Shown: positions 50,622 through 59,039, counted from the first letter of the stretch. The stretch is DNA of 64,000 bases from Corynebacterium maris DSM 45190 (GCF_000442645.1 NC_021915.1:186001-250000), one strand, 5' to 3'. Program-made: numbers and translations. Notes: generated from the letters alone by a model not told the origin.

Positions 50622-50879
50622 TCAGTACAGGTCCATCAGGTCGCGGATCTCCGTGGGCAGCTGCTCCTGCGAGGTGATCGTTTCGCCGCCGGCTTCCTGG
50701 TACTCGCGGAGAATCTCGTAGACGCGGCCGCGGTCCACGCTGTCCAGCAGTGGAAGCTCCTGGGCCAGCATCCGCAGCATGAGGTCATTCAGCGGCGCCT
50801 CCGTGGCCTGGGCAGCGAGGTGGATGCCCTCGCGCTCGTCGTTCGGGTCCACGTTCCTGCGCTCGATTCTTCTGATCAT
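50622..50879 (-). CDS. Small hypothetical protein (85 aa)
   Basis: Acidic, mostly helical: MIRRIERRNVDPNDERE, then LMLRMLAQELPLLDSVDRGRVYEILREYQ and a C-terminal PTEIRDLMDLY. There is no signal peptide or membrane segment. The start is probably leaderless (TAGCCT, minus strand, 50887-50892, 7 nt upstream). No known domain recognised. It is divergent from the gene at 50921 across a 41-bp gap. Confidence 0.55.
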   Translation of the reverse strand: MIRRIERRNVDPNDEREGIHLAAQATEAPLNDLMLRMLAQELPLLDSVDRGRVYEILREYQEAGGETITSQEQLPTEIRDLMDLY

Positions 50880-50886
50880 GGCCTTC

Positions 50887-50913
50887 AGGCTAGTCCACCG
50901 ACCCTATTACGAT
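50887..50913. promoter_or_regulatory. Back-to-back leaderless promoters
   Basis: Minus-strand TAGCCT (50887-50892) lies 7 nt from the ATG ending at 50879, and plus-strand TACGAT (50908-50913) lies 7 nt from the ATG at 50921. The two genes share a 41-bp intergenic space. Confidence 0.5.
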
Positions 50914-50920
50914 GGAGCCC

Positions 50921-51424
50921 ATGGTCAATCCCCCTCAGATCGACACCTCCCCACTCCTAGACACCCACGCTCTTCACTCCACCCGACTGGGCCGGTTCAC
51001 GGACGCCGCCATCATGGGTGCGTCCGTCGCCGTCCCCGGATACGTGCCCAAGGGCGGTGGTCGCCGCATGCTGGCGCAGACAGCGCTCGTCGTTGTCGGC
51101 ACGGGGGCAACGACCCTGGCGCGTCGTACCTCGTCGATGCCGTCGCCGGAGTACATGAGCTTCGCCGAGCTCACCCGCGACATGTCGAAAGACGAGAAAC
51201 GTAGCGTGTGGACGTTTCTCGGCGTGGGCACCGGCGTCGCCTTGCTCGGCAGTTGGGGGTTGGCGCGTGGCACGCAGAAGCTCGCCAATACGCTGCGTGG
51301 GCGCGGAGTGAAGTACCCGTTCACGCTGTTCGGGGCAGTGACCGCGACGGGCATGTTCGCGCTGCTGGAATCCGAGCAGCGCCAGAATGCCACCGTTACA
51401 ACAAAGGAGTCTTCGGATGACTGA
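50921..51424 (+). CDS. Hypothetical membrane protein (167 aa)
   Basis: Starts MVNPPQIDTS, with weakly hydrophobic stretches AAIMGASVAVPGYV and MLAQTALVVVGTGATTLA, a short hydrophilic part and two clearer helices (FLGVGTGVALLGSWGL; FTLFGAVTATGMFALLE). I do not recognise the family. The start is chosen 9 bases inside a longer reading because of the -10 hexamer 7 nt upstream. Its last 8 bp overlap the next gene, so the pair is an operon. Confidence 0.6.
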   Translation: MVNPPQIDTSPLLDTHALHSTRLGRFTDAAIMGASVAVPGYVPKGGGRRMLAQTALVVVGTGATTLARRTSSMPSPEYMSFAELTRDMSKDEKRSVWTFLGVGTGVALLGSWGLARGTQKLANTLRGRGVKYPFTLFGAVTATGMFALLESEQRQNATVTTKESSDD

Positions 51425-51896
51425 CTACCGGCCGATCGCGGTCGTCGATAAGCAGGACGACGCGACGATCATCTGGCACGTGCAGACCGACCCGAACGGC
51501 GCGGGCGTGCTCACCGGCGCGTGGATCACAGAGGATGCCGACGACATGGACAACCTGCTGAGCGGGACGGATCAGCTGCCCGTCGGCGGGGACGGCCTGG
51601 AGCGCATCCACCAGGCCATCAAGGACGACATCGCCCGTCTCAAGACGGCGGCGAAGGCCGCGAAGGAGGCTAATCCCTCGTTGACGGCGCCGCGCTTTGA
51701 AGTCCCGGGTGAGCCGGACGTCGAGAAGCAAGCAGACGCCTTCCGCGGCGAAGAGATCGCCCGTGAGACCTGGGCACATGCGGTGTGCGCCGCCCGACTC
51801 GTAGAGGCCTGGCACTCGCTGGAATCCCAGCGGCGGGTGCGCAAATACCTCACGGAAGAGTTCGGCGCGGACATCCGGCCCCTGCCTGTGGGCTAG
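51417..51896 (+). CDS. Hypothetical cytoplasmic protein (159 aa)
   Basis: Begins MTDYRPIAVVDKQDD with AAAGGAG 6 nt upstream. It overlaps the preceding gene by 8 bp. The central part is rich in Lys and Ala (IARLKTAAKAAKEAN) followed by an acidic helical C-terminus with ARETWAHAVCAARLVEAWHSL. No known domain or catalytic motif is recognised. Co-expression with the upstream membrane protein is likely. Confidence 0.6.
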   Translation: MTDYRPIAVVDKQDDATIIWHVQTDPNGAGVLTGAWITEDADDMDNLLSGTDQLPVGGDGLERIHQAIKDDIARLKTAAKAAKEANPSLTAPRFEVPGEPDVEKQADAFRGEEIARETWAHAVCAARLVEAWHSLESQRRVRKYLTEEFGADIRPLPVG

Positions 51897-51918
51897 GACG
51901 CAGCCCGGGCTAAATCAT

Positions 51919-51924
51919 TAGGGT
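51919..51924 (+). promoter_or_regulatory. -10 element (TAGGGT) of a leaderless promoter
   Basis: TAGGGT lies 6 nt upstream of the ATG at 51931 with no Shine-Dalgarno sequence between. Confidence 0.5.
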
Positions 51925-51930
51925 GGGGCC

Positions 51931-52866
51931 ATGAGCAGGAAGCCCGTCCGCCGTGACGACCCCGACGACGCAGACGCGGAGGTCATCCCCCTGACCTCCC
52001 GCGCCCAGCGTCGCGGTCGCGCCAGCGCCGGATACGACTCCCCGCGCACCCTGATTCTGCAAATTTCCCACGTCCGCACCGACGCTGAAGCCCACCGACA
52101 CATCGGCATCGACGACTCCCTCCACCTGTCCGACCTCCAGCACGTCATCGCCGTCAGCTTCGGGCTGGAAGAAACGGCGCCGTGGAAATTCGATGACGCC
52201 GGGGAACGGATAGAGGCAGACGACCCGCTGCACCTGCACCTGGGCGTGGCCGGCGACCACATCCTGCACACCTGGGGGTTGTGGGAATTCACCGTCACCG
52301 TCGTTGACTCCTGGGCCCGCGACGACAACACGCCTCGTGCGCTGTGCGTGGGCGGCTCCGGTTCTTTCGGCGGAACCCGCTTCAACCTCAACGAAATCAA
52401 CGCCGAACTCACGGGCGAAGAAACCATCGAACACGTCCTCGCCGGAACCGTGCCGCCCGTCAGCGAGCTGGTTGAACGCAGCGGCCTCTACGACTTCGTT
52501 CCCTTATTGCAAGCCCTCGACCTGCGGAGGGCCACCTATTTGTCGGAGGAGGTGCGCCGCCGACTCGCGGAACTGCCGCTGGAAGACGACGCCGCCGGCC
52601 GTGACGCCTTCTGGTCTTCCACTTTGGCGCTGGCGTCGCTAAGCGGTGCAGACTTCGCCGAGCACGTCCTGGAAACCATCATGGCCGCCCTCGGCTGGAT
52701 CGACGACGACGGCAGCCGACTCACCGCGGAGGCCGCCAAGGCGCTGTGCGCGTCCTCCCTGGAGGTATTGGAAGAGCTCGGCGCCGCCGGGGAAGACGTC
52801 CTCAGCCCCGTCGACCGGCTCGACCTGTACCGCGAGCTACTTCGCTACAGACCCCACGGGGAGTAA
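51931..52866 (+). CDS. pRiA4b ORF-3-like protein
   Basis: A 311-residue soluble protein. The segment TLILQISHVRTDAEAHRHIGIDDSLHLSDLQHVIAVSFG followed by GDHILHTWGLWEFTVTVVD resembles the plasmid pRiA4b ORF-3 domain (PF07929), a fold of unknown function. A long helical C-terminal half follows (DFVPLLQALDLRRATYL...LDLYRELLRYRP). It is immediately upstream of gtrA (11-bp gap), which has its own predicted promoter. Confidence 0.65.
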   Translation: MSRKPVRRDDPDDADAEVIPLTSRAQRRGRASAGYDSPRTLILQISHVRTDAEAHRHIGIDDSLHLSDLQHVIAVSFGLEETAPWKFDDAGERIEADDPLHLHLGVAGDHILHTWGLWEFTVTVVDSWARDDNTPRALCVGGSGSFGGTRFNLNEINAELTGEETIEHVLAGTVPPVSELVERSGLYDFVPLLQALDLRRATYLSEEVRRRLAELPLEDDAAGRDAFWSSTLALASLSGADFAEHVLETIMAALGWIDDDGSRLTAEAAKALCASSLEVLEELGAAGEDVLSPVDRLDLYRELLRYRPHGE

Positions 52867-52869
52867 GCT
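52864..52869 (+). promoter_or_regulatory. -10 element (TAAGCT) in front of gtrA
   Basis: TAAGCT overlaps the previous gene's stop codon and is 8 nt from the GTG start at 52878; the start is otherwise without a ribosome-binding site. Confidence 0.45.
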
Positions 52870-52877
52870 CACCCTCC

Positions 52878-53348
52878 GTGGCCTCAACGCGCAAAGACAG
52901 TACCCTCTGGACCCAGCTGTCCAGCTTCCTCGGCGTCGGCATCTTCACGGCGATCATCGACGCCACCATCACCTTCACCCTGACCCACTTCGGCCTGCAC
53001 CGCAACGCCGCCAAAGCCGTCGGCTGGGTCTTCGGCACCGCCGCCGCCTACCTGCTCAACTCCCGGTTCACCTTCAAAACCAAAGTGACCAAGGGCAAGG
53101 CGCTGGCCGTCTTCCTGCTGTACGCCTCCACCTTCGGCATCCAGAACCTCCTGTACTGGGCCACCAACGGCCCACTGCTGGCACTCGGGTTCGACGGGCT
53201 GACCAAAGACATCATCTCGTTCGTCATCGCCCAGGGCGTGGCCACCGTCACCAACTTCGTGCTGCAGCGCACCGTCGTCTTCCGCGAACGCCGCGTGCCC
53301 GTGGTCGTGGAAGACGTGCCGCCCTACGGTCGTGGCGAGACCAAGTAA
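52878..53348 (+). CDS. GtrA-family membrane protein of the arabinogalactan locus
   Basis: A 156-residue protein with four hydrophobic helices. VGIFTAIIDATITFTLTHFG and AAYLLNSRFTFKTK, then TVTNFVLQRTVVFRE, are the GtrA family signatures. The mycobacterial homologue (Rv3789) lies directly beside dprE1 and has been proposed to help recruit or flip decaprenyl-phospho-arabinose intermediates. Here it is about 8.6 kb from dprE1. The stop codon overlaps the start of the GNAT gene. Confidence 0.85.
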   Translation: MASTRKDSTLWTQLSSFLGVGIFTAIIDATITFTLTHFGLHRNAAKAVGWVFGTAAAYLLNSRFTFKTKVTKGKALAVFLLYASTFGIQNLLYWATNGPLLALGFDGLTKDIISFVIAQGVATVTNFVLQRTVVFRERRVPVVVEDVPPYGRGETK

Positions 53349-53875
53349 TGAGCTGGGGTTTCCGGCGCGCGAAGGTCGGGGACGTGGCGGCGGCGCAGGA
53401 GGCGTACCGCCGCATCATTGAGCACCTCGGTAAGACCGGGGACCCGTCCCGCTGGCACGAAGTCGGGCACCCGAAGCCAGCGCAGGTGGCGGCCTGGGCA
53501 GAGGCGGGGGAGCTGTATCTGGCGTTGGACGGCGGGCAGATCGCCGGCGTGGTCGTGCTCAACCATGAGGCGATCGACGCTTATGCCACGGCTGCCTGGG
53601 CGGTGGGGGCGTCGGCGTCGGAAGCGCTGGTGGTGCATGCACTGGGCGTCGTGCCTGATTATTTAGGGCAGGGCGTGGCCCGGTTCCTGCTGGATTCGAC
53701 GCTGGACGTGGCCCGGAAGGCGGGGTGCCTGGCGGTGCGGCTGGACGTCTACGTGGAGAACACGCCCGCGCTGCGGCTGTACCGGCGCTACGGGTTCACA
53801 GACCTCGGCTGTCACACCGTGGATTACGGGGACATCGACTTAGATCAGTTTCACCTGTTCGAGTACGTGCTCTGA
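53348..53875 (+). CDS. GNAT-family N-acetyltransferase
   Basis: A 175-residue protein whose ATG overlaps the gtrA stop codon (TAATG). VVHALGVVPDYLGQGVARFLLDSTLD carries the acetyl-CoA-binding motif A (Q/RxxGxG/A form QGVA) and RLDVYVENTPALRLYRRYGFTDLG is motif B. It acetylates an amine, but the acceptor is unknown. Translational coupling with gtrA could mean a linked cell-envelope role or simply shared transcription. Confidence 0.85.
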   Translation: MSWGFRRAKVGDVAAAQEAYRRIIEHLGKTGDPSRWHEVGHPKPAQVAAWAEAGELYLALDGGQIAGVVVLNHEAIDAYATAAWAVGASASEALVVHALGVVPDYLGQGVARFLLDSTLDVARKAGCLAVRLDVYVENTPALRLYRRYGFTDLGCHTVDYGDIDLDQFHLFEYVL

Positions 53876-54108
53876 GGTGAGTGTCCGCGTTGGTGGGATG
53901 GCCTGCGTTTTAGGACTGCAAACGGCCGGTAGTGCCGGAGATTTTTGCAGGGGCGTGAGGGGCAGGGGCCGGAGAAGCCGTAGAGGTGTGTGCTTTCGGG
54001 GGATCAGGTACCTGACTCAAGTGCAGAAACCTTAATGAGAGACGATCTAGTTGTAGAGGTAGGGACGCAGGACTGGCCGTCCGGGGCTGCTTCCCGGCCG
54101 GGGATAAA

Positions 54109-54762
54109 TTAGCCCGTCGGCGGATCATAGATGGCTCCCCTGGGGCACTGGGAAGGCTCGGGGACGCGCGCATCACTGCTCATGCAACGGTAGGGGTTTT
54201 CCGTGAACTGCTGGACCTGTAAGGCTTTGCAGTCGGGATGAAACTCGTAGGTTCCATCGCTGTAGCGTGCTCGGTCGGTCCACGAACCGCCCGCGAAGAC
54301 GCACTCCACGAACTCGCGATCCGGCTGCGGCTCCACATAATAGGGGTTGAGCGTGGATCCGCACCCGGTGGCGGGATTGACGTAATTGGGCCACTGGTCG
54401 GGAGTGCCGGAGTAACACACCTGCCAGAATTCTTCCTCAGGGTTCATGAGCGTGGTCGTCGGCGTGGCCCGCGGTATCACCGCTGACTGCTGTGGGGAGG
54501 AAGCAGGAACTTCAGACACAGCTGCCGCAGGGGCGTCCGGCGTAGGGGTTGCAGGTACGGAGTCCTCTGACGGGGGAGGCTCCGGTTCACTTGTTTTACT
54601 GCTGGAAGACGTCGTCGACGACGTTGTTGTGCTCGTGGTCGTGGAGGTCTGTGCAGACTGGCTGGTCGTGGTGCCCTCTGGGGCCGTGTCCTCGCTGGCA
54701 CAACCGCTGAGGGCAAAGAGGGCGGCGCCGGCGAGAACCGCCATCAGTCGTCGCATGTTCAT
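54109..54762 (-). CDS. Ser/Thr-rich cell-surface lipoprotein
   Basis: A 217-residue protein. The signal peptide ends in lipobox LSGC (Cys at about residue 21). A long Ser/Thr-rich, then Pro-rich linker (about residues 35-105) is probably disordered and may be glycosylated. The C-terminal domain carries six cysteines (QVCYSG, GCGST, ECVF, DCKA, RCMSS, QCPRG) and looks like a small disulfide-stabilised module. AAAGGACTCC precedes the start. Function unknown; it is next to the secreted protease gene. Confidence 0.72.
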   Translation of the reverse strand: MNMRRLMAVLAGAALFALSGCASEDTAPEGTTTSQSAQTSTTTSTTTSSTTSSSSKTSEPEPPPSEDSVPATPTPDAPAAAVSEVPASSPQQSAVIPRATPTTTLMNPEEEFWQVCYSGTPDQWPNYVNPATGCGSTLNPYYVEPQPDREFVECVFAGGSWTDRARYSDGTYEFHPDCKALQVQQFTENPYRCMSSDARVPEPSQCPRGAIYDPPTG

Positions 54763-54834
54763 GCGCGAGGAGTCCTTTCGGCAAAGCCTCCACTACTGGG
54801 AGTGCGTGAGCGGGCGACACCTACGCCAGATGGT

Positions 54835-55752
54835 TTAGTCGATGCCGAGCAGGTCCGAGACCCGAGTCTGCACAGAAGCCACCAGGGCCGGGATGGAGTC
54901 GGGGATGGAAGGCCCGCTCAGGGCGGGGGCCGGTGCGGGCGCCGCCTCCGGCAGGCCCTCGACCGACCCCGGAGCGACGCTCTCGATCCACTCTGCGTAG
55001 TCCTGCGTCGGTACGAAAGTCATGGTGAAGGGAAAATCGCGCTCCACGCCGGCGTTGACGCCGATGACTTGGTCGTAGTCATGCAGTGGCCCGCCTGAAT
55101 CACCCTGGGTGATCCGGTCATTGCCCGTCGGGGTGCCGAAGTAACCCACTTGCGTGGTGTCGGCCATGCCGTCCAAGCGGAACTCCTGCTTTCCCCTGAG
55201 CCTGATGGAGGCCTCGCCCATGTGCTCCAACGGCATATTGCCATCGCCGGTGCCGAACCCGGAAGCGACGGCGTACCCATTGTCATCGATTTCTTCGGCC
55301 AACACCGGCGCCGGGGTGGTGTTGTCCACGGGCCGGTCCAGGGTCAGGACCGCCAGGTCCGCGGTGGGGTGAATGTCCACGCCGTCAGTGGAGACGGTGC
55401 CCGTGTCGGTGGGTGCAGTGCGGTTCAGGCCGATGGTGGCGGTGGCACTCTCGAGTATTTGCTCGTCCGTGTTGGTGTCGTGGACACAGTGCTTGGCGGT
55501 GAGCACGTGGACCTCAGTGATCAGGGTGCCGGAGCAGACGTACGACGCACCCTGTGGGGAGTTGATCATCAGGTAAGTGCCGGCGTTGTTGACCGTGGAG
55601 TCGCTGCGGGCGAGGGTGTCACCGATGGTGAAAAACTGGGCCTGAGCGGTGGCTTCCCCTACTCCGAAAGGAGTGGGAGTCAGCGTGAGAAGAGCCGCTG
55701 CCGCGGCGGCCGTTGCCTTGCGAAGGCAGGGAATCTGAGCGAAGCAGCGCAT
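54835..55752 (-). CDS. Secreted trypsin-like serine protease (S1 family)
   Basis: A 305-residue protein with an N-terminal signal peptide (to about residue 38, ATAQAQ). The catalytic triad is visible: His in VLTAKHCVHD, Asp in HPTADLAVLTLD, and Ser in ITQGDSGGPLHD. A C-terminal Ala/Pro-rich tail (EAAPAPAPALSGP) precedes a short amphipathic helix (VQTRVSDLLGID). Secreted proteases of this form occur in many corynebacteria. AAAGGG precedes the start and TAGGGT is a possible -10. Confidence 0.88.
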   Translation of the reverse strand: MRCFAQIPCLRKATAAAAAALLTLTPTPFGVGEATAQAQFFTIGDTLARSDSTVNNAGTYLMINSPQGASYVCSGTLITEVHVLTAKHCVHDTNTDEQILESATATIGLNRTAPTDTGTVSTDGVDIHPTADLAVLTLDRPVDNTTPAPVLAEEIDDNGYAVASGFGTGDGNMPLEHMGEASIRLRGKQEFRLDGMADTTQVGYFGTPTGNDRITQGDSGGPLHDYDQVIGVNAGVERDFPFTMTFVPTQDYAEWIESVAPGSVEGLPEAAPAPAPALSGPSIPDSIPALVASVQTRVSDLLGID

Positions 55753-55972
55753 AAGGCCCTTTCGTAGAATTTTCTGGGAAGACCCTAACCCATTCCCGAA
55801 GAGAAAGGCAATGGTTAGGTGTCCTGAACCGATACGTCTGCGCTGGCTAGACCGTCTGCTGCGTCGTCCAGCTCGGTGGGATGGTCATGAGTCGACCGGT
55901 TCTTCTCTCCGAGTTCCCTCTGCCATACGGGGACCTTTTCCCGGGCCAGGAGAAGAGGGGCGACGCTACGCG

Positions 55973-56887
55973 CTAAGGCCTGCGGAAATCTTCGTTACGG
56001 CCCGCCCGGTGCAACTTCAGCCACTCGCGGAAACCCTTGACGTCGCGGCGCTGGACGAGGAAGAACCACGCGAAGCGGCCCACCTCCTGCAGCGCGAGTT
56101 TCCGGTTGCCGGGCTGGCTGATCAGATACCCGCGGTTGCGGTAGGTGAAATAGCGTTTGAACTCGCCGTCGGGGTACTGGGCGTGCATCTTGCCGCCCAG
56201 AATCGGCTTGAACTCATCCGAGCCGTCGGGGTGGAGGTAGAACGTCGTCAAGCAGGTCCCGTACTGCAGCCCAGAGCGCGACAGCCGGCGGTGGTATTCG
56301 ACCTCGTCGCCGCGGATGAACAGGCGGTAATCGGGCACGCCGATGATCTCCATGGCGCGCGCGGAAATCAGGGCACCGTTGAACAGCGAAGCATAGGACT
56401 CAAGGAACTCGCCCTCGAGCTCGTCGACGCGCCTGTGCCACGTCAGGCCCTGGCGCAGCGGAAACGCCAGGCGCGCCGGGTCGTCGATGTTGCACACGGT
56501 GGGGGAGACCTCGTGCAGGCCGCGGTCCTCGGCGACGCGGTAGAGGGTTTCCAGCACTTTCTCGTCGGCGGGGCGGCCGTCATCGTCGGCGCACCAGATG
56601 GCGTCCGCGCCCAGGGCGAGTGCGTGGAGGAACCCGTAGGCGAAGCCGCCGGCCCCGCCCAGGTTCGTGCGCGAGGGCAGATAGATCCCGCGCTCGCCGG
56701 CGACCTCGGCCACCAGATCACGCACTTGCGTCTCGGCGCCGTTGTCGACCACGATGATCCAGTCCACCGGGTGGGTCTGGGCGGCCACGACCTCCAAGGA
56801 GGCGCGCAGCAGCTCCACGCGCTGATGGGTGACGATCACGGCGGCGGTGGTGCCGGTGGAGGCAAGCGGCGGGGTATCAGTGGACAT
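55973..56887 (-). CDS. glfT1: Galactofuranosyltransferase GlfT1
   Basis: A 304-residue GT-A enzyme. AVIVTHQRVELLRASLEVV is the N-terminal nucleotide-binding strand-helix, CADDDGRP is the metal-binding DDD(x) motif, and FIRGDEVEYHRR supplies the catalytic-base region. GlfT1 adds the first galactofuranose residues to the decaprenyl-PP-GlcNAc-rhamnose linker from UDP-galactofuranose. Its start overlaps the end of wzt by 11 bp, so it is translated with the exporter genes. Longer forms upstream are reading-frame shadows of wzt. Confidence 0.92.
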   Translation of the reverse strand: MSTDTPPLASTGTTAAVIVTHQRVELLRASLEVVAAQTHPVDWIIVVDNGAETQVRDLVAEVAGERGIYLPSRTNLGGAGGFAYGFLHALALGADAIWCADDDGRPADEKVLETLYRVAEDRGLHEVSPTVCNIDDPARLAFPLRQGLTWHRRVDELEGEFLESYASLFNGALISARAMEIIGVPDYRLFIRGDEVEYHRRLSRSGLQYGTCLTTFYLHPDGSDEFKPILGGKMHAQYPDGEFKRYFTYRNRGYLISQPGNRKLALQEVGRFAWFFLVQRRDVKGFREWLKLHRAGRNEDFRRP

Positions 56888-57689
56888 CGGGTTCTCCCTC
56901 GTCTTCGCGCAGGAATCGTTGCTGCAGGGAGCGGACGTGCTCGCCGGCCTCTGTGCCTTCGTAGGCTTCCACGACTTCGTCGACGAGCCCGGCCTGCTTG
57001 ATCTGGCCGTGGTCGATCCACAGGCCCGTGGTGCACAGCTGGGCCAAAAAGTCGTTGGAGTGTGAGGCGAAGACCAGGATGCCGGAGCGCTTGACCATCT
57101 CGCGCAGGCGCACGCGCGCCTTGGCCATGAAGGCGGCGTCGACGGCGCCGATGCCCTCGTCCAGCAGCAGGATCTCCGGCTCAATCGAGGTCACCACGCC
57201 CAGCGCCAGGCGCACCCGCATGCCGGTGGAGTAGGTGCGCAGCGGCATGGACAGGTAGTCGCCGAGCTCGGAGAACTCCGCGATGTCGTCCATCTTCTTG
57301 CGCATCTGCCGCCGCGACTGGCCCAGAAACAGGCCGCGGATGATGATGTTCTCGTAACCGGAGATCTCCGGATCCATACCGACGCCCAGGTCGAAGACCG
57401 GCGCCACCCGGCCCCGGACGTCCGCGACCCCGCGGGTCGGCTCGTAGATGCCCGAGAGCAGCCGCAGCAGCGTGGATTTACCCGCGCCGTTGTGGCCGAC
57501 CAGGCCCACCCGGTCGCCTTCGCGCAGGTGCAGGTTGATGTCTTTGAGTGCCTCCACTACGACGGTGTTGGCCTCGTTTTTGCCGATCGCCCCGCCGGCG
57601 GAAGACAGCACCGCCTTCTTCAGTGAGCGGGACTTGGCGTCGAAAATCGGGAAATCGACGCACGCGTTATAGGTGTCGATGGAAACCAT
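56877..57689 (-). CDS. wzt: Galactan exporter ATP-binding protein Wzt
   Basis: A 270-residue ABC ATPase with Walker A GHNGAGKST, signature YSTGMRVRLALG, Walker B ILLLDEGIGAVDA and switch histidine in FASHSND. The signature YSTGM, instead of LSGGQ, and the length fit the Wzt/RfbE subgroup of polysaccharide exporters. With Wzm it moves the lipid-linked galactan across the plasma membrane. It is 11 bp from wzm and overlaps glfT1. Confidence 0.92.
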   Translation of the reverse strand: MVSIDTYNACVDFPIFDAKSRSLKKAVLSSAGGAIGKNEANTVVVEALKDINLHLREGDRVGLVGHNGAGKSTLLRLLSGIYEPTRGVADVRGRVAPVFDLGVGMDPEISGYENIIIRGLFLGQSRRQMRKKMDDIAEFSELGDYLSMPLRTYSTGMRVRLALGVVTSIEPEILLLDEGIGAVDAAFMAKARVRLREMVKRSGILVFASHSNDFLAQLCTTGLWIDHGQIKQAGLVDEVVEAYEGTEAGEHVRSLQQRFLREDEGEPDVH

Positions 57690-57700
57690 GGTTGCTCCTC

Positions 57701-58603
57701 CTACACCCAGTAGCTCACGCGGAAACGCCACTGGCGCATCGCCAGCAGGGTCAGGCCGAGCCCCACCACCGTGCAGCCCAGCACGATGGCCCAGTGGTAG
57801 AACTCCACGTGGTTGCCCAGCATCGGGGCGCGCACGATCTCCAGGTAGTGGAACAAGGGGTTGATCTCCACGATGCGGGCCTGCTCCGCGACCTCCCCGC
57901 CCTGCTGTTCCAGGGTGTGGGTGGTCCACACGATCGGGGTGACATAAAACGCCAGCTGTATCAGCGCGTCCAGCAGCGGGGCGACGTCGCGGAACCGGGT
58001 GGCCACGATGCCGAAGAACATCGCCACCCACACGCCGTTGAGCACCAGCAGCAGCAACGCCGGGATCGCCAACAACGACTCCCAGTTCAGCGGGATGTCC
58101 AGCACAAACACCAGGATCAGCCAGATGACCAGGTTGTGAGCGAAAAACAGCAGCTGGCGCCACACCACCCGGTAGACGTGCACGCTCAACGCCGAGGGCA
58201 GCTGCTTGATCAGCCCCTCGTTGTCGATGAAGATCGTCGAGCCTTCCTTCACGCACCCGGAGATGAACCCCCAGACGATGAACCCGACCGTCACGTGCGG
58301 GAGGAACTCCCGCCAGTCGATCTGGAAGAGCAACGAGTACAACAGCCCCAGGGCGGCGGCCATCACGCCGGTGGCGATGGTGATCCACAGCGGACCCAGG
58401 GTCGAGCGGCGGTAGCGCTGCTTGATGTCCTGCCAACCCAGCTGCAGCCAGAGCTCGTGCTGGCTAAAGCCGTAGGTGAGGTCCCGCATCGAGGCCTTAA
58501 GCGTCTGCGACGACGACTTGGGCACCTCGGCGGCGTCGGTGACCGTGGTCATCCGCGCGACGTCGGCACGTAATTGTTCAGTGGTCTTGTCCTGCACGGC
58601 CAT
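57701..58603 (-). CDS. wzm: Galactan exporter permease Wzm
   Basis: A 300-residue ABC-2-type permease with about six transmembrane helices. LWLQLGWQDIKQRYRRSTLGPLW is the cytoplasmic amphipathic helix of the Wzm/RfbA group and FRDVAPLLDALIQLAFYVTPIVW is the family signature. The start MAVQDKTTEQ at 58603 lies 4 bp downstream of the lipoprotein gene stop. It forms the membrane channel with Wzt. Confidence 0.92.
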   Translation of the reverse strand: MAVQDKTTEQLRADVARMTTVTDAAEVPKSSSQTLKASMRDLTYGFSQHELWLQLGWQDIKQRYRRSTLGPLWITIATGVMAAALGLLYSLLFQIDWREFLPHVTVGFIVWGFISGCVKEGSTIFIDNEGLIKQLPSALSVHVYRVVWRQLLFFAHNLVIWLILVFVLDIPLNWESLLAIPALLLLVLNGVWVAMFFGIVATRFRDVAPLLDALIQLAFYVTPIVWTTHTLEQQGGEVAEQARIVEINPLFHYLEIVRAPMLGNHVEFYHWAIVLGCTVVGLGLTLLAMRQWRFRVSYWV

Positions 58604-58607
58604 AACC

Positions 58608-59039
58608 CTAGTCCGTGTCGTCGGCGGTCTCGGATTCCGACGGGCTCGCCGGCTCGTCGTCGTCGCGGAGGTCGAGGTACCAGCCGTCGTCACGCTCCAC
58701 GCAGTCCGTGCCGGCCAGCTCCTCGCACTCATCCTGCTCCGGGTACGGGCCGAACAGCTGCTCGTTCGGGTTCGTCGCCTCCGCCGGATCGCCGATCGCC
58801 CAGCGTGTCGCCGTCTCCGTCACGGTGGTCTCCGCGATGGTCGAGGTGTCCGTCACCGTGGTCTCCTGCTGCTCGACCTCGGTCTCCGTGGCGGTTTCCG
58901 TGACCGTCACCGGGGGAGCGTCCGCCGCGGTCCCGGTAGTGGAACCACCCTCGGAGGGGATCGTGCAGGCGGCCAACGGCAGGGCCAAGACAGCTACCGC
59001 GAACAATCGCAGTCGCCGTGTCGGCTGCCGTGCACCCAT
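58608..59039 (-). CDS. Lipoprotein with Thr/Glu-rich repeats, upstream of wzm
   Basis: A 143-residue protein. The signal peptide ends in lipobox LAAC (Cys at about residue 25). The mature part contains a repetitive VTETATETE-like stretch (about residues 45-78), then a short domain with two cysteines (DECEELAGTDCVERDDGWYLDL) and an acidic tail. The start MGARQPTRR is preferred over an in-frame ATG 11 codons earlier because GGAAGGCGGGG lies just upstream. It is 4 bp from wzm, so it is the first gene of the galactan-export operon. Function unknown. Confidence 0.72.
   Translation of the reverse strand: MGARQPTRRLRLFAVAVLALPLAACTIPSEGGSTTGTAADAPPVTVTETATETEVEQQETTVTDTSTIAETTVTETATRWAIGDPAEATNPNEQLFGPYPEQDECEELAGTDCVERDDGWYLDLRDDDEPASPSESETADDTD

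Noticed and set aside
55811..57001. A 396-codon plus-strand frame opposite glfT1 and wzt
   Set aside because: Antisense shadow; glfT1 and wzt carry intact family motifs on the minus strand.
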